Shown here one piece after another: positions 53,178-61,480 of a stretch of 64,000 bases of DNA. The notes under the pieces were generated by a model, which made no database searches, was not told where the DNA came from, and saw nothing but the letters and a program-made list of their open reading frames with translations. Every line of letters starts with the position of its first letter. Position 1 is the stretch's first letter. This stretch comes from Pasteurella canis (lineage in GTDB: Bacteria; Pseudomonadota; Gammaproteobacteria; Enterobacterales; Pasteurellaceae). Made by a program: the position numbers and the translations under genes. The stretch is taken from contig NZ_UGTV01000015.1 in NCBI RefSeq assembly GCF_900454865.1, forward strand, positions 1,178,001 to 1,242,000. The letters are read 5' to 3'.

Positions 53178-54080
53178 ATGATAAAATTAAATTTATCTCA
53201 AGATTTTCATTATTCTAAAATAATTGATTCTTGTTATGATTCTATGAAATCTACCTCTCCTTTGAAATTGAAAGTTTTAGCAAATAAAGACGCTTTGTTA
53301 AGAGTTGCTGATTTTTATGAAAAGTATGCTAAAACAAATAATCTATTTAAGCATAACTTATTTTTTCTAAATAATAACGACTTTATAAAAATAGCAGGCA
53401 ATACAGCAAAAGACTTATTAACCAACTATGATATGAGAGAGCTTTATGATTATTTTAGAGATAGAAGATGTGGTGGTTTTTATGATGAACTTATAAATAA
53501 TGCTAAAAACCCTAAAATAAAATGCCCTTACTGTGGGGGGATAGGTATGCCAATGGAATTAGATCATTTTTTACCTAAATCAAAATTAGGGTATTATTCT
53601 ATACTACCCTACAACCTAATCCCTTCATGCAAGGATTGTAATCAAAGCTATAAATCTACATTCATTCCAGAAAATAAAAATGAACAACTAATCCATCCTT
53701 ATTTAGATGATAATTGTTTTTTTGAAGAACAATGGTTATTTGCTCAATGCCATTTAGATAATGATAATGTGATACACATAAATTACTATGTTTCACCTCC
53801 TAATAATTGGCGGGAAGATAAAAAATCTAAAGTTAAATTCCATTTTGATAAATTTAAGTTAGATAAAAGATTTTCAATTGAAGCTTCTAATAATTTAAGC
53901 GAAATAACCAATGAGCTTAAACATCATAAAAAAAAGAATAAGCCTATATCAGAGTTTATTAGCGATAATTTAGATATTAAGTTAGAAACTTATTCTCATA
54001 GAAAAAATCATTGGGCATTAGCATTATATCAAGCAATAAAAAACGATATTAATATTCTTTTTAATAACCTTAAAATATAA
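53178..54080 (+). CDS. ptuB: Septu-like HNH endonuclease (PtuB)
   Basis: 300 residues. A central HNH zinc-finger nuclease motif: CPYC at 116-119, LDHFLPKSKLG with catalytic His130, YNLIPSCKDCNQ with Asn146, the second zinc pair Cys151/Cys154, and Asn155. The flanking N- and C-terminal parts are helical and unrecognised. In Septu, PtuB is the DNA-cutting effector bound to PtuA. AAAGGATAA precedes the ATG 5 bp after the ATPase stop, implying one transcript. It is as AT-rich as its partner. Followed by a hairpin at 54129-54157. Confidence 0.72.
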   Translation: MIKLNLSQDFHYSKIIDSCYDSMKSTSPLKLKVLANKDALLRVADFYEKYAKTNNLFKHNLFFLNNNDFIKIAGNTAKDLLTNYDMRELYDYFRDRRCGGFYDELINNAKNPKIKCPYCGGIGMPMELDHFLPKSKLGYYSILPYNLIPSCKDCNQSYKSTFIPENKNEQLIHPYLDDNCFFEEQWLFAQCHLDNDNVIHINYYVSPPNNWREDKKSKVKFHFDKFKLDKRFSIEASNNLSEITNELKHHKKKNKPISEFISDNLDIKLETYSHRKNHWALALYQAIKNDINILFNNLKI

Positions 54081-54128
54081 CCTTCATTTATCAATTAAGG
54101 ATATCATAGTTTTTTCCTGTTAATCCCC

Positions 54129-54157
54129 GATAGCGTTCGTCTATGGCGAACGCTATC
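54129..54157. other. Hairpin behind the defence operon
   Basis: GATAGCGTTCG, loop TCTATGG, CGAACGCTATC: an 11-bp perfect stem followed by TGTTCTTATT. It is probably the terminator of the two-gene operon, though the T-run is broken. The rest of 54081-54377 holds no convincing gene and shows A. pleuropneumoniae-type uptake sequences. Confidence 0.55.
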
Positions 54158-54336
54158 TGTTCTTATTTATACAACCAAAATTCCCACATTTCCCACAGCA
54201 CTTTTATCCCCAAATTTGCAAATTTTTCTCCAAAATTGACCGCTTACCTTTTATTCCGTCTTTTCTTCTCATCTAAAAGATTAAGCATTTTGCGATCTCT
54301 GTCGAAAATCTCATATTTCCATTCGACAAAATCACA

Positions 54337-54345
54337 ACAAGCGGT
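54337..54345 (+). repeat. Actinobacillus-type DNA uptake core
   Basis: An exact ACAAGCGGT followed by TAAATTT, the core-plus-AT-tract form of the Apl dialect. A near match in opposite orientation (TTGACCGCTTAC) lies about 100 bp upstream. Confidence 0.7.
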
Positions 54346-54377
54346 TAAATTTACTTAAAATTTTGCAACGGTATTTA

Positions 54378-55400
54378 ATGATGACCAAACTTATCCGTAA
54401 CAGCACCGCTGAATTTTTGATTTTCACTCATCAAACTGGCGATCAAAGTATTGAAGTTCGTTATGAAAATGGCGAAATTTGGCTGACACAAAAACGTATA
54501 GCTGAGCTTTTTGAAGTATCATTGCCTACAATTAATGAACATCTAAAACATATTTTTGCTAGTGAAGAACTTAACGAACTTTCAGTTATTCGGAATTTCC
54601 GAATAACTGCCTCAGACGGCAAAAATTACAACACTAAACACTATAATTTAGATGCCGTAATTTCTGTTGGCTATCGGGTTAATTCCTTGCGGGCAACACA
54701 GTTTCGTCAATGGGCAACGCAGATTTTGCGTGAGTTTTCGATGAAAGGTTATGTGTTAGATCGAGAGCGAATGGAAAATGGAACTTTCTTGGGGGAAGAT
54801 TACTTTGAACGTTTATTGGAAGAAATACGTGAAATTCGCTTATCGGAACGCCGTTTTTATCAGAAGATTACGGATATTTATGCCACAGCGGTGGATTACA
54901 ACAAAGATGCTCCCACAACCAAGCAGTTTTTTGCTACTGTGCAAAACAAACTGCATTACACTATTCATCAACATACTGCAGCGGAATTGATTCGGGAACG
55001 AGCAGACAGCAATAAGCCGAATATGGGATTGAGCACTTGGGCGAAATCGCCCGATGGAAAAATCTTAAAAAGCGATGTGTCGGTAGCAAAGAACTACTTG
55101 AATAATGAAGAGTTAAAAGACTTGGGGGCTATCGTCAATGCGTTTTTAGACCTTGCCGAACGTCGTGCTAGACGACAAATTCCAATGACAATGGAAGATT
55201 GGGCAAAACGGTTGGATATTTTCTTAAATGCGGATGATTTACCGATTTTAGACAACAAAGGTAAAATCAGTTTTGATGAAGCAAAACTTTATGCCGAAAC
55301 GGAGTTTGAAAAATACCGTGTTATTCAAGATCGCAAATTTGAAAGTGATTTTGACCGCTTGTTGAAAAGTCAAAAAGGCGCTTTAGAATCCAATGAATAG
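54378..55400 (+). CDS. rhuM: RhuM family protein
   Basis: 340 residues, matching the RhuM family (named after a Salmonella SPI-3 gene). The N-terminal region LIRNSTAEFLIFTHQTGDQSIEVRYENGEIWLTQKRIAELFEVS contains a probable helix-turn-helix. A central NYNTKHYNLDAVISVGYRVNSLRATQFRQWAT is the family hallmark. RhuM genes often sit in accessory or defence loci, and their biochemical role is not established. Two adjacent ATGs (54378, 54381) are possible; the in-frame TTG at 54363 is less likely. It overlaps the DUF72 gene by 8 nt. An Actinobacillus-type uptake core lies at 55354-55362. Confidence 0.82.
   Translation: MMTKLIRNSTAEFLIFTHQTGDQSIEVRYENGEIWLTQKRIAELFEVSLPTINEHLKHIFASEELNELSVIRNFRITASDGKNYNTKHYNLDAVISVGYRVNSLRATQFRQWATQILREFSMKGYVLDRERMENGTFLGEDYFERLLEEIREIRLSERRFYQKITDIYATAVDYNKDAPTTKQFFATVQNKLHYTIHQHTAAELIRERADSNKPNMGLSTWAKSPDGKILKSDVSVAKNYLNNEELKDLGAIVNAFLDLAERRARRQIPMTMEDWAKRLDIFLNADDLPILDNKGKISFDEAKLYAETEFEKYRVIQDRKFESDFDRLLKSQKGALESNE
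55354..55362 (-). repeat. Actinobacillus-type DNA uptake core
   Basis: An exact ACCGCTTGT (reverse complement of ACAAGCGGT) inside the 3' end of rhuM. Confidence 0.7.
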
Positions 55401-56244
55401 TAAAATACAAACACCCCACATCTACCTCGGCACAGGCGGTTATAGCGATACGGATTTAATCGGTACACTTTATCCATTTCGTACAGATAAATCGGATTTT
55501 TTGACGATTTATAGCCAGCACTATGATGCCATTGAAATCAATAGCACGTTTCACGCACCAATTGGGGCGAAGGCATTGCAGGGTATGGTGGAAAAGGCAA
55601 AAGAGCGGTTGAAATTTTCGGTGAAATTGCATCAGGATTTTAGCCATAAACGCACCGCACTTAAACAACAGGCGGAAGCCTTTTTAAATGCGTTACAGCC
55701 GTTGGTAGAACAAGAGTGTTTAGCGAATTTGTTTATCCAGTTTCCCTCGAGTTTTGAACGCACTCAAGCCAATCGTTATTATCTTGCAGAATTGGTGTCT
55801 TGGTTTGAGGGCTATCCCTTAGCCATTGAATTTCGCCATGCCAGTTGGCATATCCAATCTGTACTGGATTATTTTCAAGGTAAACAAAATTTGATTTGGT
55901 GTAATGTGGATTATCCCCAGAATATCGGCTTGCCCGCTTTTCAATTTTACGCTAATCAACGCACTGCTTATTTACGCCTACATGGTCGTAATCCAAATTG
56001 GTGGAAAGCGCAATCAGCGGCAGAACGCCACGACTACCGTTATAGTGAAAGCGAATTACAATATTTAGCCAAGTTACTTCATCAACGCAGAGATGCATTC
56101 GACCAACTCTATCTCTATTTCCAAAACACCACCAAAAGCCATTCTTTCTACAATATTGAGAGCTTAAAAGGCTATTTATCCGAATACGGGTTTTCAATCA
56201 AAGCTAAACCTGAGTTTTTAATTGGGCAACAGAGTTTGTTTTAG
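55393..56244 (+). CDS. DUF72 family protein (YecE-like)
   Basis: 283 residues, a TIM-barrel DUF72 protein similar to E. coli YecE. Conserved segments: YLGTGGYSDTDLIGTLYP, YDAIEINSTFHAP, FSVKLHQDFSHKR, FIQFPSSFERT, AIEFRHASWH and TAYLRLHGRNPNWW. The function of the family is unknown. The start overlaps the rhuM stop by 8 nt, suggesting coupled translation, and the stop overlaps the convergent btuD stop by 4 nt. A Haemophilus-type uptake core lies at 55664-55672. Confidence 0.85.
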   Translation: MNSKIQTPHIYLGTGGYSDTDLIGTLYPFRTDKSDFLTIYSQHYDAIEINSTFHAPIGAKALQGMVEKAKERLKFSVKLHQDFSHKRTALKQQAEAFLNALQPLVEQECLANLFIQFPSSFERTQANRYYLAELVSWFEGYPLAIEFRHASWHIQSVLDYFQGKQNLIWCNVDYPQNIGLPAFQFYANQRTAYLRLHGRNPNWWKAQSAAERHDYRYSESELQYLAKLLHQRRDAFDQLYLYFQNTTKSHSFYNIESLKGYLSEYGFSIKAKPEFLIGQQSLF

Positions 56245-56996
56245 CACTCAATTTTTAATTTATCTATGCCTAAAATTTCTTTTCTTTCCCTATCCACTTC
56301 TGCCCTAATCCCAAACCCTTTTGCGAGATTTTGTGGATTTAACACCGCTTGCGTTTCGCCTGCCGCAATGATTTCGCCGTTTTTAAGTAAGATCACTTCA
56401 TCACAAAAACGATAAGCTAGAGATAAATGATGGATAACCACTACGCATGTTTGTTCAGGAGTGAGAGCTTTGAGCTGTTGCATAATGTCGATTTGATAAT
56501 AAGGATCGAGCGAAGCAATGGGTTCATCGGCCAGTAAAATGAGGCTGTTTTTAATGCAACAACGAGCCAGTTGAACTCTGGTTTTTTCACCACCTGAAAG
56601 CTGTTGGAAAGGTTTGTCGAGCAGATGTTCAACAGAAAACTTTTGTGAAATTGACCGCACTTTTTGCTGCTCATCACTTTTTTTCAGTGGGGACGATAAG
56701 CCGAGAGCAATGACATCATAGACAGATAAATCCCAATAAATGGCGGTATTTTGAGCGAGATAGGCGATCTGCTGGCTTTTTTGTGAGGCGGACATTGAGC
56801 TTAATTTGCAAGAATTTAGCCAAATTTGACCGCTTGTTTGCTTCGCGGATAAGGGCAAAATCCCCGCGATGGCTTTTAATAGTGTAGATTTTCCCGCGCC
56901 ATTTGCTCCCATAATGCCAACAAGTTTGCCTTGTGGAATGTGGCAAGTTACATTCTTTAAACCATAGGGTAAGCTCAGATTTTCAACGTTAATCAT
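56241..56996 (-). CDS. btuD: ABC transporter ATP-binding protein, probable cobalamin import (BtuD-like)
   Basis: 251 residues. Walker A GANGAGKST (about 33-41), Q-loop LAQNT, signature LSGGEKTRVQLARC, Walker B LILLADEPIASLDPYYQ and H-loop VVIHHLSLAY. It belongs to the FecE/FhuC/BtuD class that energises vitamin B12, haem or siderophore import. It overlaps btuC by 8 nt in a btuB-F-C-D order. The cobalamin assignment rests on the receptor and on metH nearby; a siderophore is the alternative. It carries both an Actinobacillus-type core (56829-56837) and a Haemophilus-type core (56654-56662). Confidence 0.75.
   Translation of the reverse strand: MINVENLSLPYGLKNVTCHIPQGKLVGIMGANGAGKSTLLKAIAGILPLSAKQTSGQIWLNSCKLSSMSASQKSQQIAYLAQNTAIYWDLSVYDVIALGLSSPLKKSDEQQKVRSISQKFSVEHLLDKPFQQLSGGEKTRVQLARCCIKNSLILLADEPIASLDPYYQIDIMQQLKALTPEQTCVVVIHHLSLAYRFCDEVILLKNGEIIAAGETQAVLNPQNLAKGFGIRAEVDRERKEILGIDKLKIEC
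56829..56837 (-). repeat. Actinobacillus-type DNA uptake core
   Basis: An exact ACCGCTTGT preceded by CAAATTTG, inside btuD. Confidence 0.7.
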
Positions 56997-57966
56997 AAAG
57001 CCTCTGCTGTTGCGTGAGCAAAATCCAAATCAACACTGGTGCTCCAATAATGGCGGTAAGCGTGCCGATGTAGATATGCGAGAAAAATGGCAGATATAAA
57101 ATGCCGAGATCGGCGATTAACAGTAATAACGCACCAATAAGGCTACTGGTGAGATAAAGCTGTGAAGGGCGTTTTTTAAGCAAGATACGAGCAAAGTGCG
57201 GTGCAATTAAGCCGATAAATCCGATAGTACCCGTTTGGGGAATGGTTGCCCCCACTAACAACGCTACACCGAAAGTGGTAATAAAAAAGCTACGCTTTAG
57301 GTTTATGCCCATTGTGCTAGCCGTTTCTTCGCCGAAGGTGAGTAAATCAACATAACGGCGTTGGCTGTAAATGCAAGCGATGCCGAGCGCCACAATGGGT
57401 AAGGAAATCAACAAGGTATCTAATTTTGCCCAGATTAACGAGCCTTGTAACCAACGGTAAAGTTCCGCTAATGCCCAAGGGCTTTGGGCGTTGGAAAGTA
57501 GTAAGGCAATCGTCGAACCCAGTAACATATTGACCGCTACCCCACTTAAAATCATCATGGTTGAACCGTAATTTCGGGCGATGAAATAGACGATGAGAAA
57601 GCTCAATAATGCACCTAAAATGCCGCCAAATAGCAGTATCGTAAAAGGAGCTGAGAAGTAATAGAGGATAAAAACGCTAGCAGTGGTTGCACCATTGGCA
57701 CTGCCTAATAATCCGGGGCTTGCCAGCGGATTTTGGAAAATCCCTTGCATCACATTACCAGCCAGAGCAAGGCTTGCTCCTGTGAGTACCGCTAATAAAA
57801 TACGTGGTAGGCGAATATCCGACAACACTAGCGAACGCATATCAGTCAAAATACCTTCTGCGTTAGCCAGTGCGGTAAATTGACTAAGCTGATAGCCACA
57901 GGCAAACGAAATTAAGGCGAGCAATGTTAGCAATAAAATGAGGTTTAGGGTTTTAGGTTGTATCAT
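56989..57966 (-). CDS. btuC: ABC transporter permease, probable cobalamin import (BtuC-like)
   Basis: 325 residues with about ten membrane segments, FecCD/BtuC family. Hallmarks: RLPRILLAVLTGASLALAGNVMQGIFQNPLASPGLLG near the N-terminus and GTIGFIGLIAPHFARILL in the last third. It pairs with the ATPase (8-nt overlap) and the binding protein (4-nt overlap). An uptake core lies at 57194-57202. Confidence 0.78.
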   Translation of the reverse strand: MIQPKTLNLILLLTLLALISFACGYQLSQFTALANAEGILTDMRSLVLSDIRLPRILLAVLTGASLALAGNVMQGIFQNPLASPGLLGSANGATTASVFILYYFSAPFTILLFGGILGALLSFLIVYFIARNYGSTMMILSGVAVNMLLGSTIALLLSNAQSPWALAELYRWLQGSLIWAKLDTLLISLPIVALGIACIYSQRRYVDLLTFGEETASTMGINLKRSFFITTFGVALLVGATIPQTGTIGFIGLIAPHFARILLKKRPSQLYLTSSLIGALLLLIADLGILYLPFFSHIYIGTLTAIIGAPVLIWILLTQQQRLYD

Positions 57967-58763
57967 TTTTTGTCGTTTATTTTATTCAGTTGCTGATAAA
58001 TTTGTTCCACTCCTAGCCATAGTCCATGATCAAAACAGTAGCTATATTTAAGTGGAATTGTGGCAAGCGGTCGATTTTGGAAGATTTTTTGCAAAATGGG
58101 ATGATTAACCAGTTCTGCTTGTTCATTGTAACCTTGTTTATCTGTAAGACGGATAAGTACATTGGGCTGACTGAGTAATAATTTTTCCAAGGAAAAATTT
58201 TGTTGGGTTAAGCCTGTCTCAAGTGGTAATAGCCCGAGTAAATCAAGTAAAGTGCGGTAGGGTTGAAACTGACTTTCTACAATGCCTGTATCCGATAGCA
58301 TCAGAGTTTGTGTAAATGGTAGTTTTAACTGAAAATGTTGCAATTTAAGCTGTTTAACTAACTGTTCTGCTTTGCGTTGGTTATCAGTGAGTTTGCCTAG
58401 GCGTAAAATTAGCGCAAACAGCTGTTCTGGCGTTTGTGGATCTACGATATTTTCTACTTTTACGCCTAAAGATCGTAATTTTTCCACTAATTGCGGATAA
58501 AACTGTTCGTTAATCAACAAGGTTTTATCTAAATAAGGTAATAAATCGATTAATTTTGTTTCAATTTGCGGTTTATCAACATTGACTTTATCTAGCATCA
58601 TCAGCGAGTTAGCTGAATAATTCGACATTGCAGCAATTTGTTCAGTACGAGCAAGTTCGATCAATAAGCGATCTGCACAAAGATTAAGCGATACAAACTG
58701 TGCTGCTTGTGCTGTGCTGATAGTCAATAAAAGTGCGGTAACTATTTTCAGAATTTTGAACAT
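57963..58763 (-). CDS. btuF: Periplasmic substrate-binding protein, probable cobalamin import (BtuF-like)
   Basis: 266 residues. A signal peptide (about 1-20, MFKILKIVTALLLTISTAQA) is followed by a COG0614-type two-lobed binding fold beginning FVSLNLCADRLLIELARTEQIAAMS, with a long linker helix around residues 115-140. ATG 58763 gives a proper signal peptide; an in-frame GTG seven codons upstream would lie inside the intercistronic hairpin. The ligand is not readable from sequence, and B12 is inferred from context. An uptake core at 58731-58739 reads TALL inside the signal peptide. Confidence 0.72.
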   Translation of the reverse strand: MFKILKIVTALLLTISTAQAAQFVSLNLCADRLLIELARTEQIAAMSNYSANSLMMLDKVNVDKPQIETKLIDLLPYLDKTLLINEQFYPQLVEKLRSLGVKVENIVDPQTPEQLFALILRLGKLTDNQRKAEQLVKQLKLQHFQLKLPFTQTLMLSDTGIVESQFQPYRTLLDLLGLLPLETGLTQQNFSLEKLLLSQPNVLIRLTDKQGYNEQAELVNHPILQKIFQNRPLATIPLKYSYCFDHGLWLGVEQIYQQLNKINDKK

Positions 58764-58770
58764 AACAAAA

Positions 58771-58788
58771 GGGCGTGTTCCCACGCCC
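58771..58788 (-). terminator. Intercistronic hairpin between btuB and btuF
   Basis: GGGCGTG/CACGCCC with a 4-nt loop, followed on the minus strand by TTTTGTT, ending 7 nt before the btuF ATG. It is a weak terminator or translational control element that would lower btuFCD relative to the receptor. Confidence 0.6.
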
Positions 58789-58795
58789 GTTCAGG

Positions 58796-60736
58796 TTAGA
58801 ATGATCCTTTTAAGCCAACATAAACATTGCGACCATCTTGCCCATAGCCAAGAATATTTTCATATTTTTTATCAAAAACGTTATTTACGTTTACATAAAC
58901 CGTCACGTTTTTAGCAAACTGATAATTCGCACCTAAATTCACTAAAGTATAAGAAGGTAATTTAGTTGCTTGAGGATAAGTATCCAAACGTTTACCTACA
59001 TAGGAAATATTAAAATCGCTACTGAGTGCTGGTGTCATTTGATAAGTGAAGCCAGCATTCGCTAAATGTTTCGGACGACGAGGCAATTCAACATTTTGAC
59101 TGTCTTTTGTTTGGGTGAATGTGTAATTTGCATAAGCTGTCAAAAGCTCCATTAACTTGCCGCTATACACGACCTCTACCCCTTTTACTTTAGTTGTACC
59201 ATCAAGATTAATTGATGAAGTATAAGTACGGTTATTAGCGATAAAATCTTTCACATTACGCGCAAAATAAGTGATATCTAAACTCTGGCGTTTATCATGA
59301 CTTTCCATTAATAAGCCAACATCTCCACCCAAACTTTTAGCAGGCTTTAAATTAGGATTACCGCGATAATTACCAAAATAACCATAATAATCAATTAGAG
59401 TGGGATTTTGAATAGCACTTCCGAAACTAGCATGGGCACGGAAATTTGGCGATAGGCGGTACGCACCTGCAATGCGCCCAGTAGAGGCATTTTGATAAGG
59501 TGTATTATCTGTAAAACGTCCACTTAAGGCTAAGCTATGATCAGTTTCCGTTAACAAACGATATTCCGCGGCAATACTTTTCTCGATTAATGTTTTCTTA
59601 CCATTCGCGTAATGACTCGAATCATAACTTGAATGTTGATACTCAGCTAAAACGCTGACCGCTTGCGTTACCGCACCTTCACGATCAAAATTGACATCTA
59701 ATTGATAACTCGCTGCCATTTTTTTCGCATCGTAAGCACTTTTACTTGGCACCGTACCTATTTTGGCATAGGTAGTAGGATCATAAAGATTTTCTGTTGT
59801 AAAGGTATCGCTATCCGTTTTCAAGTTACTCAAGATGACTTTTTGCTTAAATAATTCTTGCTCATTTCCAACATAACCACTCAACTTAAATAAAGTTTCA
59901 CGTGTGCGAGTCTGATCATCGTAAAATGTTTCTGAACGATCATAAGTTTCATCAAAATGCACCGTTTGTGAAGAATGGGATGCGAAAAACTCAATGCCTT
60001 TATGATTATCATCATAACCAATACGAAAGGCACCATTATCACGTTGGAATTTATCTTTTTCTACTGCACCACCTGTTGAAAACGCATTACCCGTTTTTGA
60101 AGTATAAGAGAATTTGTTCGTACTTAATGCAGAAATCCCTTTAGTATAATGGCTAGCACCATGTAGTGCGTAATACAATCCTTGTTTGTAACCAGAAAGT
60201 GTCGCTGAAGCATCAAATGTCCCATGGGACCCCATACCGAGATCAACATCAAGATGGAAAGGTTTTTCTTGATAAAGCCCGCTCTTTGTTGTGATATAAA
60301 TGACACCCCCCATAGCATCACTGCCCCAAAGAGCCGATTGTTCACCGCGTAAAATTTCAATACGTTCAATATTACTCAAGCTTAAGCCACCGAAATCAAA
60401 GCCCAAATTAGAAGCAGGCTTCATTTTTACGCCATCAATAATTACCGCTGTTTGATTTGAATTTGCTCCACGTAGAAACAGGCTGGTCAATGTACCACGT
60501 CCACCACTCATCCCTAATGCAACGCTAGGGACCGTTTTTAATACATCACTCACATAAGTTGCATTACGTGCTGAAAATTCTTTCTCTGTTAAAACTGTCA
60601 CAGACGAAGCTGTTTTATCTTGGCTGACTGGTACAGCATAAGCAGAATAAACATTGATCGGTTGAAGCTCAGTTTGAGCAAAAACGAAACTCGGTAAAGC
60701 AAATAAAAGAGAGGCTGTGATAAGATTTTTTTTCAT
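58796..60736 (-). CDS. btuB: TonB-dependent outer membrane receptor, BtuB-like
   Basis: 646 residues. A signal peptide (about 1-20, ending FVFA) is followed by a TonB-box-like INVYSA at about 28-33. The plug domain has SSVTVLTEKEF, LFLRGANSNQTAVIIDGVKM, and IERIEILRGEQSALWGSDAMGGVIYI. The 22-strand barrel ends VYVGLKGSF with the C-terminal Phe. The plug aligns well with E. coli BtuB (IRG..VLVLIDGV, YIRGPRSAVYGSDAIGGV). It is most likely a vitamin B12 receptor; haem or siderophore receptors of similar size are the alternative. A GCAGGGA ribosome site is present. Confidence 0.78.
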   Translation of the reverse strand: MKKNLITASLLFALPSFVFAQTELQPINVYSAYAVPVSQDKTASSVTVLTEKEFSARNATYVSDVLKTVPSVALGMSGGRGTLTSLFLRGANSNQTAVIIDGVKMKPASNLGFDFGGLSLSNIERIEILRGEQSALWGSDAMGGVIYITTKSGLYQEKPFHLDVDLGMGSHGTFDASATLSGYKQGLYYALHGASHYTKGISALSTNKFSYTSKTGNAFSTGGAVEKDKFQRDNGAFRIGYDDNHKGIEFFASHSSQTVHFDETYDRSETFYDDQTRTRETLFKLSGYVGNEQELFKQKVILSNLKTDSDTFTTENLYDPTTYAKIGTVPSKSAYDAKKMAASYQLDVNFDREGAVTQAVSVLAEYQHSSYDSSHYANGKKTLIEKSIAAEYRLLTETDHSLALSGRFTDNTPYQNASTGRIAGAYRLSPNFRAHASFGSAIQNPTLIDYYGYFGNYRGNPNLKPAKSLGGDVGLLMESHDKRQSLDITYFARNVKDFIANNRTYTSSINLDGTTKVKGVEVVYSGKLMELLTAYANYTFTQTKDSQNVELPRRPKHLANAGFTYQMTPALSSDFNISYVGKRLDTYPQATKLPSYTLVNLGANYQFAKNVTVYVNVNNVFDKKYENILGYGQDGRNVYVGLKGSF

Positions 60737-60776
60737 TTTTTCCCTGCATTTTTTAACATCATTGAAAAGTACGTAT

Positions 60777-60822
60777 TTTATACGATAAAAAATTTATGTA
60801 TATCAATTCTACTCATATACAT
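60777..60822 (-). promoter_or_regulatory. Promoter and possible operator of btuB
   Basis: Minus strand: -35 TTGATA (60801-60806), 18-bp spacer, -10 TATAAA (60777-60782). An inverted repeat ATGTATAT (60796-60803) and ATATACAT (60815-60822) overlaps the -35. No B12-box or cobalamin riboswitch fold is recognisable in the leader. Confidence 0.45.
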
Positions 60823-60945
60823 GAATTTAGGCACAACACTAATTACTTACATTTATTAATGCATAAAAAATTTAGATATGTTTAAGCTCATAGCGACAAA
60901 CTATCTCGCTTAAATAACAAAAGTACGGTCAATTTCTATAACGTT

Positions 60946-61410
60946 TTACTCTGGCTGATAACCTGTATCTGCTAAAGTCGGATTTTCCGCACCAGCTTTG
61001 GCTAACTGATCGCAAATTTCATTTTCAATATGCCCAGAGTGCCCTTTAACCCATTGCCAATTGATCGTATGAGGCTGGATAGCTTGATCTAATTTTATCC
61101 ACAAATCTTGGTTTTTTACTGGTTTACCCGTACTTGCCCGCCAATTATTTTTCTTCCAGTTAAAAATCCATTTTGTGATCCCATTTTTCATATACTGACT
61201 ATCACTGTGTAAAGTCACTATACAAGGTTCTTTTAAGCTGTTTAACGCCTCAATCACAGCCAATAATTCCATCCGATTATTTGTTGTTAAAAAATAGCCT
61301 TTTGAAATCTGTTTTTCATGTTGTTTATAACGCAATAATATCCCAATCCCACCTGCGCCAGGATTGCCTAAACAAGAACCATCTGTAAAAATTTCAATTT
61401 GTTTTTGCAT
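60946..61410 (-). CDS. rnhA: Ribonuclease HI
   Basis: 154 residues (E. coli 155). It removes RNA from RNA-DNA hybrids. The catalytic carboxylates are in place: Asp10 ([13 protein letters not shown]), Glu48 ([12 protein letters not shown]), Asp70 (LHSDSQY) and the late Asp in [10 protein letters not shown], with WVKGHSGH. It is divergent from dnaQ with 70 bp between them, the arrangement also known in E. coli and Haemophilus. Confidence 0.96.
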   Translation of the reverse strand: MQKQIEIFTDGSCLGNPGAGGIGILLRYKQHEKQISKGYFLTTNNRMELLAVIEALNSLKEPCIVTLHSDSQYMKNGITKWIFNWKKNNWRASTGKPVKNQDLWIKLDQAIQPHTINWQWVKGHSGHIENEICDQLAKAGAENPTLADTGYQPE

Positions 61411-61480
61411 AATCTTTGTTACAATTCGGAATTAAACCAGAATCATAACTGAAATTAAGCCAAATATATAGATAAGAAAA

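Noticed and set aside
51655-54080. Retron with PtuAB effector
   Set aside because: No reverse transcriptase gene or msr-msd-like structured RNA is visible on either side.
54143-54358. Open frame of 71 codons between ptuB and rhuM
   Set aside because: No ribosome site and no recognisable domain; it covers the hairpin and uptake sequences, so it is probably chance.
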